NCBI GenBank assembly: GCA_046292445.1
Contig: JBKBQT010000002.1
Coordinates: 141,152-205,151, forward strand
From: CALIZF01 sp046292445
Lineage (GTDB): Bacteria > Pseudomonadota > Alphaproteobacteria > Rhodobacterales > Rhodobacteraceae
DNA length: 64,000 nucleotides
Direction: 5' to 3'
Each line of letters begins with the position of its first letter. Position 1 is the first letter of the stretch. A model generated the notes under the pieces. It was not told where the DNA came from. It did no database searches and saw nothing but the letters and a program-made list of their open reading frames with translations. Below, piece after piece: positions 32,653 through 42,013 of the stretch. The position numbers and the translations under genes are program-made.

Positions 32653-33804
32653 ATGGCCAGGAAACGCACGATCTTCGAAGAGGTGGGCGATGCTCCGCGG
32701 GGCGCGCCGGCGACGGGCGGCATCATCGACCGGCGACGGGGCGCGCGCGGGGCGATCCGGCTGTGGCTGATCCTGCTGTTCCTGCTCGTCGCGGTGATGA
32801 TCGCGGTCGGCGGCGCGACGCGGCTCACCGACAGCGGCCTGTCGATCACCGAATGGCGCCCGGTCACCGGCGCCCTGCCGCCGATGACCGATGCCGACTG
32901 GCAGGCCGAATTCGACCGCTACCGCCAGATACCGCAATATCAGCTCGTCAACCGCGGGATGAGCCTTGAGGATTTCAAGGTCATCTACTGGTGGGAATGG
33001 GGCCACCGGCAGCTTGGCCGCGTCATCGGCCTTGTCTGGGCGCTGGGCTTTGTCGGCTTCCTTGTCGCGCGGCAGATCCCCGCGGGCTGGACGCGGCGGC
33101 TGTTGCTGCTCGGCGTGCTCGGGGGGCTGCAGGGGGCGATCGGCTGGTGGATGGTCCATTCCGGCCTGCAGGAGGGGATGACATCGGTCGCCTCCTACCG
33201 GCTCGCGGTGCATCTGGGCCTTGCCTTCGTCATCCTCGGCCTGATCGCCTGGTATGTGTTCCTGCTCGACCGAACCGAAGTCGCGCTGATCCAGGCCCGG
33301 CGGGGGCGCGAGCGGGCGCTGTGGGGCATGGGCACCGGGCTGATGCACCTTGCCTTCGTGCAGATCCTCCTCGGCGCGCTGGTCGCGGGCATCGACGCCG
33401 GGCGCAGCTTTCCCGAATGGCCGCTGATGGCGGGGCAGTTCGTGCCGCCCGATCCGTTCTACGTGGCGGACGGCGGACCGGCATGGCGGGCGTTCTTCGA
33501 GAACCCGGGGCTCGTGCAGTTCATCCACCGCTCTGCCGGCTATGTCCTCTTTGCCTTCGGGATCGGCGCGTGGTTCGCCGCGCGCCGGTCGGCCCATGTC
33601 ACCACCCGCCGCGCCTTCGACTGGATGCTGGTGATGCTGTTCGGGCAGATGGTGCTGGGCATCGTCACCGTCCTGTCGGCGGCGCATCTTCATGTCGCGC
33701 TCACGCATCAGATCGGTGCCGTCATCCTCTGGGTGCTGATCCTGCGCGCCCGCCATCATGCCGGCTATCCTGTCGCCGGTTCCATCGCCCGGGGCACCGC
33801 ATGA
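32653..33804 (+). CDS. ctaA: Heme A synthase (CtaA/COX15, type 2)
   Basis: This 383-residue inner-membrane protein has eight predicted helices in two homologous halves, each with heme-ligand histidines: EWGHRQLGRVIGLVWALGFV and YRLAVHLGLAFVILGLIAWY in the first, IHRSAGYVLFAFGIGAWFAA and HLHVALTHQIGAVILW in the second. VGGATRLTDSGLSITEWRPV lies in the first periplasmic loop. It oxidises heme O to heme A for aa3-type cytochrome oxidase. There are no cysteine pairs in the first loop, as usual for the alphaproteobacterial type. The stop overlaps the next start (ATGA). Confidence 0.96.
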   Translation: MARKRTIFEEVGDAPRGAPATGGIIDRRRGARGAIRLWLILLFLLVAVMIAVGGATRLTDSGLSITEWRPVTGALPPMTDADWQAEFDRYRQIPQYQLVNRGMSLEDFKVIYWWEWGHRQLGRVIGLVWALGFVGFLVARQIPAGWTRRLLLLGVLGGLQGAIGWWMVHSGLQEGMTSVASYRLAVHLGLAFVILGLIAWYVFLLDRTEVALIQARRGRERALWGMGTGLMHLAFVQILLGALVAGIDAGRSFPEWPLMAGQFVPPDPFYVADGGPAWRAFFENPGLVQFIHRSAGYVLFAFGIGAWFAARRSAHVTTRRAFDWMLVMLFGQMVLGIVTVLSAAHLHVALTHQIGAVILWVLILRARHHAGYPVAGSIARGTA

Positions 33805-35270
33805 CCGCATTCCAGACCCTCATGGATTTCCAGCGCGAGACCGAGGCGCTGGCGCAGATCGCCGGGCGGCTCGGCTGGGATCAGGAGACGATGATGCCCC
33901 GCGGCGCCGCCGACCAGCGCGGGGCCGAGATGGCGGCGATCGAGGGCGTGCTTCATGCCCGGCGCAGCGATCCGCGGCTGGCGGACTGGCTTGCGGCGGC
34001 CGAGGCCGCCGATGCTGCCGGGGCCGCCGCGCTGCGCCTCATCGCGCGCGACCATGCACGGGCGACCAAGGTGCCCGCGCGGCTCGCGCAGCAGATCGCG
34101 CGCGTCACCTCGATCGCGCAGGGCATCTGGGCCGAGGCGCGGGCGAAGGACGATGTGGCCCATTTCCTGCCGACGCTGGCCGAGGTCATCGCCCTCAAGC
34201 GCGAGGAGGCGGCGGCGCTGGCGCGCGGGGGCGATCTTTACGACCCGCTGCTCGACGATTACGAGCCCGGCGCGACGGCCGCCAGCATCGGCGCGATGTT
34301 CGCCCGCATGCGCCCGCGGCTTGTCGCCCTGCGGGCGGCCGTGCTCGCCCGCCCGCCCGCAAGCCCCCTCGCCGGGCATTTTCCCGCCGCCGGGCAGATG
34401 GCCGTGGCGCGCGATCTGGCCAGCGCCTTTGCCTATGACTGGACGCGCGGCCGCCTTGACCTTGCGGTGCATCCGTTCTCGTCCGGGTCGGGCCATGACG
34501 TGCGGATCACGACGCGGGTGAACGAGGCCGATCCGCTCAACTGCTTCTACTCGACGATCCACGAGGTCGGCCACGCCACTTACGAACAGCGGATCGACCC
34601 CGCCTTCGCGCTGACCCCGCTCGGGCGCGGCGTGTCGATGGGCGTGCACGAAAGCCAGAGCCGGATCTACGAAAACCAGATCGGCCGCAGCCGCGCCTTC
34701 ACCGGCTGGATGTTCGGGCGGATGGTGCAGGAATTCGGCCAAGCCGGGGCGGACAGCCCCGAAGCCTTCTACCGCGCGGTCAACGCTGTGCGCCCCGGCC
34801 ATATCCGCACCGAGGCGGACGAAGTGCACTACAACCTGCACATCATGATGCGCTTCGACCTCGAACGCGCGTTGATCGCGGGTGATCTTGTGCCTGCCGA
34901 TCTGGAGGCTGCGTGGAACGACCGCTTCGCGGCCGATTTCGGCGTGGCGGTGGACCGGCCGTCCAACGGGATGCTGCAGGATGTGCATTGGTCGGTGGGG
35001 CTTTTCGGCTATTTCCCGACCTATACGCTCGGCAATGTCTATGCCGGCTGCCTGCATCTCGCGCTGCGCGCGGCGGTAGCGGACCTCGACGCGCAGCTTG
35101 AGGCGGGCAATGTCGCGCCTGCAACCGACTGGCTGCGCGATGCGGTGCAGCGGCACGGCGGGCTGATGGAGCCGGCAGCGGTGATCGCCGCCGCCTGCGG
35201 CTTTGCGCCAACCGAAGGGCCGCTGCTCGACTATCTCGAGTCCAAGTTCGGCGAGCTTTACGGTATATGA
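33801..35270 (+). CDS. M32 family metallocarboxypeptidase (Taq-type)
   Basis: This 489-residue cytoplasmic protein has the zinc site HEVGH at 254-258 in STIHEVGHATYEQRIDPAF, followed by GRGVSMGVHESQSRIYENQI, whose Glu completes the site, and HIRTEADEVHYNLHIMMRFD. The N-terminal helix region opens with AGRLGWDQETMMPRGAADQR, also conserved. M32 peptidases remove C-terminal amino acids with broad specificity. ATG 33801 overlaps the ctaA stop codon. Confidence 0.95.
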   Translation: MTAFQTLMDFQRETEALAQIAGRLGWDQETMMPRGAADQRGAEMAAIEGVLHARRSDPRLADWLAAAEAADAAGAAALRLIARDHARATKVPARLAQQIARVTSIAQGIWAEARAKDDVAHFLPTLAEVIALKREEAAALARGGDLYDPLLDDYEPGATAASIGAMFARMRPRLVALRAAVLARPPASPLAGHFPAAGQMAVARDLASAFAYDWTRGRLDLAVHPFSSGSGHDVRITTRVNEADPLNCFYSTIHEVGHATYEQRIDPAFALTPLGRGVSMGVHESQSRIYENQIGRSRAFTGWMFGRMVQEFGQAGADSPEAFYRAVNAVRPGHIRTEADEVHYNLHIMMRFDLERALIAGDLVPADLEAAWNDRFAADFGVAVDRPSNGMLQDVHWSVGLFGYFPTYTLGNVYAGCLHLALRAAVADLDAQLEAGNVAPATDWLRDAVQRHGGLMEPAAVIAAACGFAPTEGPLLDYLESKFGELYGI

Positions 35271-35352
35271 CGATAGAACCGGAAAAGTCGAATTGACATC
35301 CCCCCGCCGGCGTGCCTGAAAGCGCACGCAAGGCGAGGCGGCGGGGGCGGCG

Positions 35353-36534
35353 ATGGACACGAGGGCACTGGCGCGCGCCTGGCCGATCTGGGCGCTCGCG
35401 GTCGGGCAGACGCTGGGTTACGCCTGCTTTTTCTATATCTTCGCCGCGCTGATCCTGCCCTGGACGGCCGACCTCGGCTGGGACAAGGCAACCTTCGCCA
35501 CCGGCCCGACGCTTGCCATCCTTCTGTCGGCGGTGCTGGCGCCCTTTGTCGGGCGGTTGGTGGACAAGGGGTTCAGCACGCTCCTTCTGGCGGGGGGCGC
35601 CGGGATCGGGGGCGCATCGCTCCTGTGGCTGGTGCAGGTGGAAACCCCGACAGGCTGGATCATCGGCTGGACCGGCCTCGGCATCGCGCAGGCGCTCTGC
35701 CTTTACGAGGTGTGCTTTGCCTTCCTGATCCGGCGCCTCGGCCCCGATGCCCGCGCGGCCATCGTGCGGGTAACGCTGGTGGCGGGCTTTGCCTCGACCC
35801 TCGCTTTCCCAGCTGGTGCGGCGCTGGCCGAGGCGCTCGGCTGGCGCGGGGCGGTCCTTGCGGCGGCGGCGGCGGCCTTCGGCATCATCCTGCCATTGCA
35901 CTGGCTCGGTGCGCGGGCGATCCGCCGGCGCGCGCCGCCGCCGCGGGCCCGCGAGGCCGGGGCGGGGCGCGGCGGCTATCGCGCAACCCTGCGCAACCCG
36001 GCGTTCTGGGGTCTGGGGGGCGTCTTTGCGCTGGTGTCGATGAACCACTGGATGATGGTCAGCTTCCTCGTCCCGGTGTTCGTCGCGCAAGGCGCGGCGA
36101 CCGGCACGGCTGTGTTTGCCGCCTCGACAGTCGGGCCGGCGCAGGTGGCGGGCCGGCTTGTCCTGATGCGCTATGAAGCGCGCGTCGGCAACGCCATGGC
36201 GGCGCGCGTCACGCTCGCCGCGACGGTGGCTGCCGCGCTGATCCTCTGGGCGGCCGGCCTCGCCCCGGTGCTGATCTTTGTCTACACGCTCACGCAGGGC
36301 GCGGCGCTCGGCGTGATGACGATCCTGCGCCCGGTGCTGATCGCCGAGATCACCGGACCCGAGAATTACGGCGCGCTGTCGGGCCTCATCCAGATCCCCG
36401 CGCTCCTGGGGTCGGCGGCGGCGCCGGTGATCGGAGCCCTGATGCTTGACGGGCCGGGCCTCGACGCGCTCATCCTGCTCAGCCTTGCGGTGTCGCTGGC
36501 GGCCTTGGGCGGTGTGTGGCGGCTGGCGCGGTAG
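35353..36534 (+). CDS. MFS transporter
   Basis: This 393-residue membrane protein has twelve predicted helices (ILLSAVLAPFVGRLVDKGFS carries the loop-2/3 motif, VLAAAAAAFGIILPLHWLGA helix 6, ALSGLIQIPALLGSAAAPVI helix 11). It is of the major facilitator superfamily, similar to small carboxylate/nitrate-type and uncharacterised MFS proteins of the group. The substrate cannot be inferred from the neighbours, which are housekeeping genes. GGCGAGGCGGCGG precedes ATG 35353. Confidence 0.88.
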   Translation: MDTRALARAWPIWALAVGQTLGYACFFYIFAALILPWTADLGWDKATFATGPTLAILLSAVLAPFVGRLVDKGFSTLLLAGGAGIGGASLLWLVQVETPTGWIIGWTGLGIAQALCLYEVCFAFLIRRLGPDARAAIVRVTLVAGFASTLAFPAGAALAEALGWRGAVLAAAAAAFGIILPLHWLGARAIRRRAPPPRAREAGAGRGGYRATLRNPAFWGLGGVFALVSMNHWMMVSFLVPVFVAQGAATGTAVFAASTVGPAQVAGRLVLMRYEARVGNAMAARVTLAATVAAALILWAAGLAPVLIFVYTLTQGAALGVMTILRPVLIAEITGPENYGALSGLIQIPALLGSAAAPVIGALMLDGPGLDALILLSLAVSLAALGGVWRLAR

Positions 36535-36536
36535 GC

Positions 36537-37013
36537 TCAGGCGAGCCAGGGGCGGAAGGCCGCGATCACCTGCGCGTAGACATCGCGCTTGAACGGCACG
36601 ATGGCGCCCAGCATCTCGTCCGCGCCGATCCAGCGCCAGCGGCCGAATTCCGGTTCCTCGGTGTCGATGCGCACGTCCGCATCGCGGCCGAGAAAGCGGT
36701 AGAGGAACCATTTCTGGTCCTGCCCCCGCCACTTGCCGCCCCAGACCTTGCCCAGAAGGTCGGGCGGCAGGTCGTAGCGCACCCATCCCGGCGCCTCGGC
36801 CAGCGGTTCGACGAGTGCGGGCAAGACCCCGGTTTCCTCGCGCAATTCGCGCAAGGCCGCCTCGGCCGGGGCCTCGCCCCGGTCGATCCCGCCCTGCGGC
36901 ATCTGCCATGCCCCCGGCATGTCCAGCCGCTCGCCCGCAAAGATCAACCCCTGAGGGTTGATCAGCGTGACGCCCACGCAGGGGCGATAGGGCAGGTCAC
37001 TTTCCGGCGGCAA
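36537..37013 (-). CDS. rppH: RNA pyrophosphohydrolase (Nudix)
   Basis: The 158-residue Nudix hydrolase has GGIDRGEAPAEAALRELREE followed by TGV, the complete Nudix box, and the RppH marks LPYRPCVGVTLINPQG, WQMPQGGI and GQDQKWFLYRFLGRDADVRI. It removes pyrophosphate from 5'-triphosphorylated RNA, starting mRNA decay. No ATG or in-frame GTG fits the family length; TTG 37013 gives the usual start PPESDLPYRPCVG and overlaps the end of ctpA by 17 bp. ATG codons further upstream lie inside ctpA. Confidence 0.92.
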   Translation of the reverse strand: MPPESDLPYRPCVGVTLINPQGLIFAGERLDMPGAWQMPQGGIDRGEAPAEAALRELREETGVLPALVEPLAEAPGWVRYDLPPDLLGKVWGGKWRGQDQKWFLYRFLGRDADVRIDTEEPEFGRWRWIGADEMLGAIVPFKRDVYAQVIAAFRPWLA

Positions 37014-38331
37014 TCGCCGAAACCCCGCGCAGGATGTCGATGGCATAGGCGAGCTGATAATCCTCGGACCGCAGCCTCGCCGAGGCTTCGGCACGCGCCG
37101 CCTCTTCCTCGAGCATCCTGCGTTCGTCCTCGGTCATCGAGTCGTTCTTGAGCGAGCCGCGCAGATCCGCCTCGGTCCGCCCCGGCCGCGCCGGTGCCGC
37201 CGCCTCTTCGCCCGCCGGGCGCCGGGGGGGCTGTTCCACGAGGATGTCGGGCGCCACGCCCAGCGCCTGGATGGACCGGCCCGAGGGCGTGTAATAGCGC
37301 GAGGTGGTCAGCCGCATCGCCCCGTCGCCGCGCAGCGGGATGACCGACTGCACCGAACCCTTGCCGAAGGACTTGGTGCCGATCACGATCGCGCGCCGGT
37401 GATCCTGCAAGGCCCCCGCGACGATCTCCGACGCCGAGGCCGACCCGCCGTTGATGAGCACCACCATCGGCATCCCGCCCGTCAGATCGCCGGGGGTCGC
37501 GTTGAACCGTTCGCCGTCGCCGGCCGACCGGCCGCGGGTGGACACGATCTCGCCCCGCTCGAGGAAGGCATCGCTCACCCGGATCGCCTGGTTGAGCAGC
37601 CCGCCGGGGTTGTTGCGCAGATCGAGCACGACGCCAGAAACCTTGTCGCGCCCGCCCGCCTCTTCGATCATCTTCTTGAGGCCGGCTTCGAGGTTGGCAT
37701 AGGTCTGGTCGTTGAACGTGGTCACGCGCAGCACGACCGTGTTGCCTTCCAGCCGCGCGCGCACCGCCGTCAGCTTGATCGTGTCGCGGATGATCGACAC
37801 GTCGAACGGCTCGGGCTTGCCCTGCCGCACGACGGTGATGACGATCTCGGATCCGACCGGGCCGCGCATCCGCTCCACCGCCTGGTCGAGCGTCAGGCCC
37901 AGAACCGACTCGCCGTTGACATGGGTGATGAAGTCGCCCGACTCGATCCCCGCCGCATCGGCCGGCGTGTCGTCGATGGGCGAGACGACCTTCACGAACC
38001 CGTCTTCCTGTGTCACCTCGATGCCGAGACCGCCGAATTCGCCGCGCGTCTGTTCGCGCATCCGCCCGAAGTCGCGCGGCGGCAGATAGGACGAATGCGG
38101 GTCCAGCGAGGTGAGCATGCCGTTGATCGCCGCCTCGATCAGCTGCGGCGGCTCGACCTCTTCGACATATTGCGACCGGATGCGCTCGAAGATATCGCCG
38201 AACAGGTCGAGTTGTTCATAGACCGACGCGCTCCGCCGCGCTTCCTGCGCGATGAGCGGCCCGGCGACCTGCGTGGCGATGATCGCGCCCATCGCGCAGC
38301 CGCCCAGGGCAGCGGCAAGATACTTCCTCAT
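36997..38331 (-). CDS. ctpA: S41 family C-terminal processing peptidase
   Basis: This 444-residue periplasmic serine protease has an N-terminal export signal (KYLAAALGGCAMGAIIATQV), a PDZ domain (GLGIEVTQEDGFVKVVSPID, GDFITHVNGESVLGLTLDQA) and the S41 catalytic domain with the Ser in NGGSASASEIVAGALQDH and the Lys in GTKSFGKGSVQSVIPL. A Pro/Ala/Glu-rich tail follows. It lies just downstream of the EnvC-like gene, as in many alphaproteobacteria, and probably trims cell-wall or division proteins. Confidence 0.95.
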   Translation of the reverse strand: MRKYLAAALGGCAMGAIIATQVAGPLIAQEARRSASVYEQLDLFGDIFERIRSQYVEEVEPPQLIEAAINGMLTSLDPHSSYLPPRDFGRMREQTRGEFGGLGIEVTQEDGFVKVVSPIDDTPADAAGIESGDFITHVNGESVLGLTLDQAVERMRGPVGSEIVITVVRQGKPEPFDVSIIRDTIKLTAVRARLEGNTVVLRVTTFNDQTYANLEAGLKKMIEEAGGRDKVSGVVLDLRNNPGGLLNQAIRVSDAFLERGEIVSTRGRSAGDGERFNATPGDLTGGMPMVVLINGGSASASEIVAGALQDHRRAIVIGTKSFGKGSVQSVIPLRGDGAMRLTTSRYYTPSGRSIQALGVAPDILVEQPPRRPAGEEAAAPARPGRTEADLRGSLKNDSMTEDERRMLEEEAARAEASARLRSEDYQLAYAIDILRGVSAIAAGK

Positions 38332-38340
38332 GGTCCGATC

Positions 38341-39450
38341 CTATCCCTTCGTCTCGGCGAACCAGGGCGCGGGGTCGATCGGCGCCGCATCCTGCCGCAG
38401 TTCCATATAGAGCGTTTCCGTTTCCGACGCGCCAGCCCCTTCGCGGGGCGCCAGCGCCTCGCGCCCGCCCATCAGGCCGAGCGGCGCGCCCTGCGCCACG
38501 ATCTCGCCGACCTCGCCAAAGACGGTGGCCATCCCGGCCAGAACGAGAAGATAGCCGGGCGATGTCTCGAGAAGCATCACATTTCCGTAGTCGAGCAGCG
38601 GGCCCCGATACCGGATCGTGCCGCCCCAGGGCGCCGTCACCAGCGCCTCGGGCCGGGTGGCGAGCACGATGCCGGGCCGCGCGATACCGGCAAGGTCCGG
38701 CTCGCCCGCCCGCCGCAGCACCACGCCCCGCACCGGCAGCGGCAGCGTGCCGCGTGCCGCGGCGAAATCCGGCCCGTCGCCGGGCGGGGTCGGGGCGAGG
38801 CCGCCGGCGATGGCATCGAGCGTGCGGGCATTGGCGACGAGTGCGGCGAGCGTCGCCGGATCGTCGGTCAGCCGGCGGGGCAGGTCGCCGCGCGCCGCGA
38901 TGGCCTGGCTGAGCGCCGTGCGCGCGGCCTGCGCCGCATCGAGCCCGCGCGACAGCGCCTCGGCCGCCTCGGTCTGGGCACTGCGCAGCGCGGCGAGTTC
39001 TGCGAGCTGCGCCCGCAGGGCCGCGACCTCGGCCTGCAACGCGGGCGTCACCTCGGCCAGCATCATCCCCGACCGCGCCATGCCGAGCGGCCCCGCCGGG
39101 TGCAGCAGCAAGAGCGGCCCGGGTTCCTGATCGAGGCCCGACAGCACGCCCAGCAGCCGCGCCACCCGCTCCCGCTCGGCCGCAAGGCGCAGGCCGAGCG
39201 CGGTTTCCCGGATCGTGGCCTGCCGCAGCGCCTCGCGCAGGGTGCCAAGGCCGGCCTCGTAGGCCGCGATGGCCGCCGACAGGGCGGCGACCTGGCTGCG
39301 GCCCTGCCGCGTGTCCTGCATCGCCGCGACGGCCGCGCGCAGATCCGCGGCGGCTCGCCGCGCCGGCTCGGCCGCGTCCTGCGCCGCCGCGGGCGCGCCG
39401 AGCAGGGCGGCGGCCAGGACGAGGCTGCGGGCAGCGGCGCGGGCGGTCAT
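38341..39450 (-). CDS. EnvC-like murein hydrolase activator with degenerate LytM domain
   Basis: The 369-residue protein has a signal peptide (SLVLAAALLGAPAAAQ), two long coiled-coil helices (QVAALSAAIAAYEAGLGTLR, LQAEVAALRAQLAELAALRS) and a C-terminal LytM fold (APWGGTIRYRGPLLDYGNVM). The zinc histidines of active M23 peptidases are missing (LLETSPGYLLVLAGM replaces the DHG...YAHL pattern), so it should be a non-enzymatic activator of amidases at the division septum, as EnvC is. It sits between gpmI and ctpA; ATG 39450 overlaps the gpmI stop. Confidence 0.88.
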   Translation of the reverse strand: MTARAAARSLVLAAALLGAPAAAQDAAEPARRAAADLRAAVAAMQDTRQGRSQVAALSAAIAAYEAGLGTLREALRQATIRETALGLRLAAERERVARLLGVLSGLDQEPGPLLLLHPAGPLGMARSGMMLAEVTPALQAEVAALRAQLAELAALRSAQTEAAEALSRGLDAAQAARTALSQAIAARGDLPRRLTDDPATLAALVANARTLDAIAGGLAPTPPGDGPDFAAARGTLPLPVRGVVLRRAGEPDLAGIARPGIVLATRPEALVTAPWGGTIRYRGPLLDYGNVMLLETSPGYLLVLAGMATVFGEVGEIVAQGAPLGLMGGREALAPREGAGASETETLYMELRQDAAPIDPAPWFAETKG

Positions 39451-40967
39451 CGGGCGATCAGGCTCTGGCCGGTCATCTCGGGGGGCGGGGCGATCCCCAT
39501 CAGGTCGAGCACGGTCGGCGCCACATCGGCCAGCCTGCCGTCGCGCAGCCGTGCGCCCGGCGGCCCGCCGACCAGCGCCACCGGGACCGGGTTGACGGTA
39601 TGCGCGGTATGCGGGCCGCCGGTGACCGGATCGACCATGACCTCGCAATTGCCGTGGTCGGCGATGACCAGCATCGCCCCGCCGGCCGCGGCCAGCGCAG
39701 GCAGCACGGCGGCAAGGCCCCGGTCAACCTGTTCGCAGGCCGCGATCGCGGCGGCAAGGTTGCCGGTATGGCCCACCATGTCAGGGTTGGCATAATTCGC
39801 CACGATCAGATCGTAACCCGCACCGATCGCCGCGACGAGCCGCTCGGTCACCTCCGCCGCCGCCATCTCGGGCGCCAGGTCATAGGTCGCGACCTTTGGC
39901 GAGGGGGCCATGTGCCGGTCCTCGCCGGTCTCGGGTGTCTCGCGCCCGCCGTTGAGAAAGAAGGTGACATGCGGGTATTTCTCGGTCTCGGCCACCCGGA
40001 ACTGCCGCAGGCCCCGCGCCGCGACCCAGGCGCCGAGCGTGTTGACCACGGGTCGTTTGGGAAACAGCGCCGTCATGTAGCGGTCGTGGTCGGCCGAGTA
40101 GTCCACCATCCCGAGGCAGGCGGCCCAGACCGGGCGAGGCCCCGTGTCGAAGGCGTCAAAGGCCGGGTCGGCCAGCGCCGCAAGGATCTCGCGCGCCCGG
40201 TCGGCGCGGAAGTTGAGGCAGAAAAGGCCGTCGCCGTCACGGGCGCCGGCATGGCCCGGCAGGACGGTGGGCGCGATGAACTCGTCCGTCTCGCCGCGCG
40301 CATGGGCGGCGGTCACCGCCGCCGCCGCATCTGGCGCCGTCTCGCCCCGGCCATGCAGCATCGCGGCCGCGGCGCGGGCGATCCGGTCCCAGCGGTGGTC
40401 GCGGTCCATCGCCCAGTAGCGGCCCGCGACACTCGCCACCCGCGCCCCTTGCGGCAGGCCCGCCAGCAGCGCCGCGACATGGCCGGGGGCGGAGGTCGGC
40501 GGCACGTCGCGCCCGTCGGTCACCGCATGCACCGCCACCGGCACCCCGGCCGCCGCGACGGCCCGCGCCGCCGCCAGCAGATGCGCGATATGTCCGTGCA
40601 CGCCGCCATCCGACACCATCCCCAGCAGATGCGCCGTTCCGCCCGAGGCCCTGAGCCGCGCGATGAAGGCGCCAAGCGCGGGATTGGCGGCGAAGCTGCC
40701 ATCCTCGATCGCAAGGTCGATCTGCCCGAGATCCATCGCCACCACCCGCCCGGCCCCGATGTTGGTATGCCCGACCTCGGAATTGCCCATCTGCCCTGTC
40801 GGCAGCCCGACATCCGGCCCGTGGGTGACGAGCCTGGCATGCGGGCAGGTGGCCATGATGCGGTCGAAGGCAGGCGTATGGGCAAGATGCGGCGCGTTGG
40901 CCGCAGTATCGTCAGACAGGCCCCAGCCATCGAGGATGCAGAGCACGACGGGTTTCGCGCGGATCAT
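39447..40967 (-). CDS. gpmI: 2,3-bisphosphoglycerate-independent phosphoglycerate mutase
   Basis: This 506-residue enzyme of the alkaline-phosphatase fold begins KPVVLCILDGWGLSDDTAAN and has the catalytic Ser in QMGNSEVGHTNIGAGR, the transferase-domain HAVTDGRDVPPTSAPGHVAA, DYSADHDR and the metal ligands in LIVANYANPDMVGHTGNLAA and MLVIADHGNCE. It interconverts 3- and 2-phosphoglycerate. It is the first gene of gpmI-envC-ctpA-rppH, a tight minus-strand cluster with overlapping ends. Confidence 0.97.
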   Translation of the reverse strand: MIRAKPVVLCILDGWGLSDDTAANAPHLAHTPAFDRIMATCPHARLVTHGPDVGLPTGQMGNSEVGHTNIGAGRVVAMDLGQIDLAIEDGSFAANPALGAFIARLRASGGTAHLLGMVSDGGVHGHIAHLLAAARAVAAAGVPVAVHAVTDGRDVPPTSAPGHVAALLAGLPQGARVASVAGRYWAMDRDHRWDRIARAAAAMLHGRGETAPDAAAAVTAAHARGETDEFIAPTVLPGHAGARDGDGLFCLNFRADRAREILAALADPAFDAFDTGPRPVWAACLGMVDYSADHDRYMTALFPKRPVVNTLGAWVAARGLRQFRVAETEKYPHVTFFLNGGRETPETGEDRHMAPSPKVATYDLAPEMAAAEVTERLVAAIGAGYDLIVANYANPDMVGHTGNLAAAIAACEQVDRGLAAVLPALAAAGGAMLVIADHGNCEVMVDPVTGGPHTAHTVNPVPVALVGGPPGARLRDGRLADVAPTVLDLMGIAPPPEMTGQSLIAR

Positions 40968-41105
40968 TCGGGGCCTCCGGTCGGTCGCGCCGGTCTAGCG
41001 CCCTTCGCGAACCGGGGCAACGGGCCGGCACCGGGAACCTTGCCGCCCTCGCGGGGCGAGGGCTGGATCGCGCATTTACAGAGGCTTACGCAGCCACAGC
41101 CGCGG

Positions 41106-41858
41106 TCATGCGGCGAAAAGGATCCGCTCGGACTTCTCAAGCCGGAACACCTGTTCCTGCGTTCCGGCGAGGGCCATCAAACGCTCGAGCGCCGCATCGG
41201 GCCGGCGCAGGTAGCGCAGCCGCAGGTCGAGCACCACGGCCCCGCCGGCCTCGACCGTGGCGCAGAAGAGATCGGCATAGTCCGCGATCGGGTAGTGGAA
41301 GCCGCAGGAAAAGAGGCTCATCGCCAGATCGGCGGATGCCGGGATGCGCGCATCCGCATCACGCGGGTTGATCGTCGTCACCGATGCCGCCGGCACGCCG
41401 TTGCCGATCAGGAAGGCCTGCGCATCGGCGAGCGCGGCATAGCCGCTGCCCGCGGCCGCCCAGGCATGATACTGATCGGGCGTTTCCTCGATATCGACCA
41501 GCGTCAGCGACGCGCCGAAATCGCGCCACAGGAAGGCATCGGTGATCGCCTGCCCGCAACCGATGTCAACCACGCGCGCGAGCGCGCGCCCGCGCCGGCG
41601 CAGGCAGTCGCGCAGCGGCAGGTATTCGCCATGGATCTCGGCCGCCGCGCCGTCGAACACCGCCGGCCCGCGCGCGGTCACCTCGGCGTCGAGCGGGGCG
41701 GGATCGCCCGCCTCCCATGCGAGGCGCGACCGGCGGCTGATCTGCTTGGTCCGCTGGTAGCCCAGAAGCATGAGGCCCCGATGGGTGATGCCCGCCGGGG
41801 TCAGCCCGTGATCCCTCACGGGCTGCGGCGCGGCCGGAGGTTGTGCGTCGACGTCCAT
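41106..41858 (-). CDS. SAM-dependent methyltransferase-like protein
   Basis: This protein of about 250 residues has the SAM-binding signature VVDIGCGQAITDAFLWRDFG followed by an acidic strand end (LTLVDIEETPDQYHAW) and AMSLFSCGFHYPIADYADLF in the region of motifs IV/V. ATG 41858 is preferred; the open frame runs further upstream without conserved residues. The class I fold is clear but not the substrate. It stands alone between gpmI and rlmH. Similar proteins in rhodobacters are annotated only as methyltransferases. Confidence 0.68.
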   Translation of the reverse strand: MDVDAQPPAAPQPVRDHGLTPAGITHRGLMLLGYQRTKQISRRSRLAWEAGDPAPLDAEVTARGPAVFDGAAAEIHGEYLPLRDCLRRRGRALARVVDIGCGQAITDAFLWRDFGASLTLVDIEETPDQYHAWAAAGSGYAALADAQAFLIGNGVPAASVTTINPRDADARIPASADLAMSLFSCGFHYPIADYADLFCATVEAGGAVVLDLRLRYLRRPDAALERLMALAGTQEQVFRLEKSERILFAA

Positions 41859-42013
41859 CGGCGAGGTTCCTGCGTTGCTGCGGCCTGCCGGCAACCTGAA
41901 CAAGATCGCCGCGAAGGGCAACCGCACGCATGCCGCGCGTCGTAAGCCGGCCGATCAAGGGCGCGTAATACGTCGGTATTTTCTGGGATCTCTGCGACTG
42001 CCGAAACGCGCCG

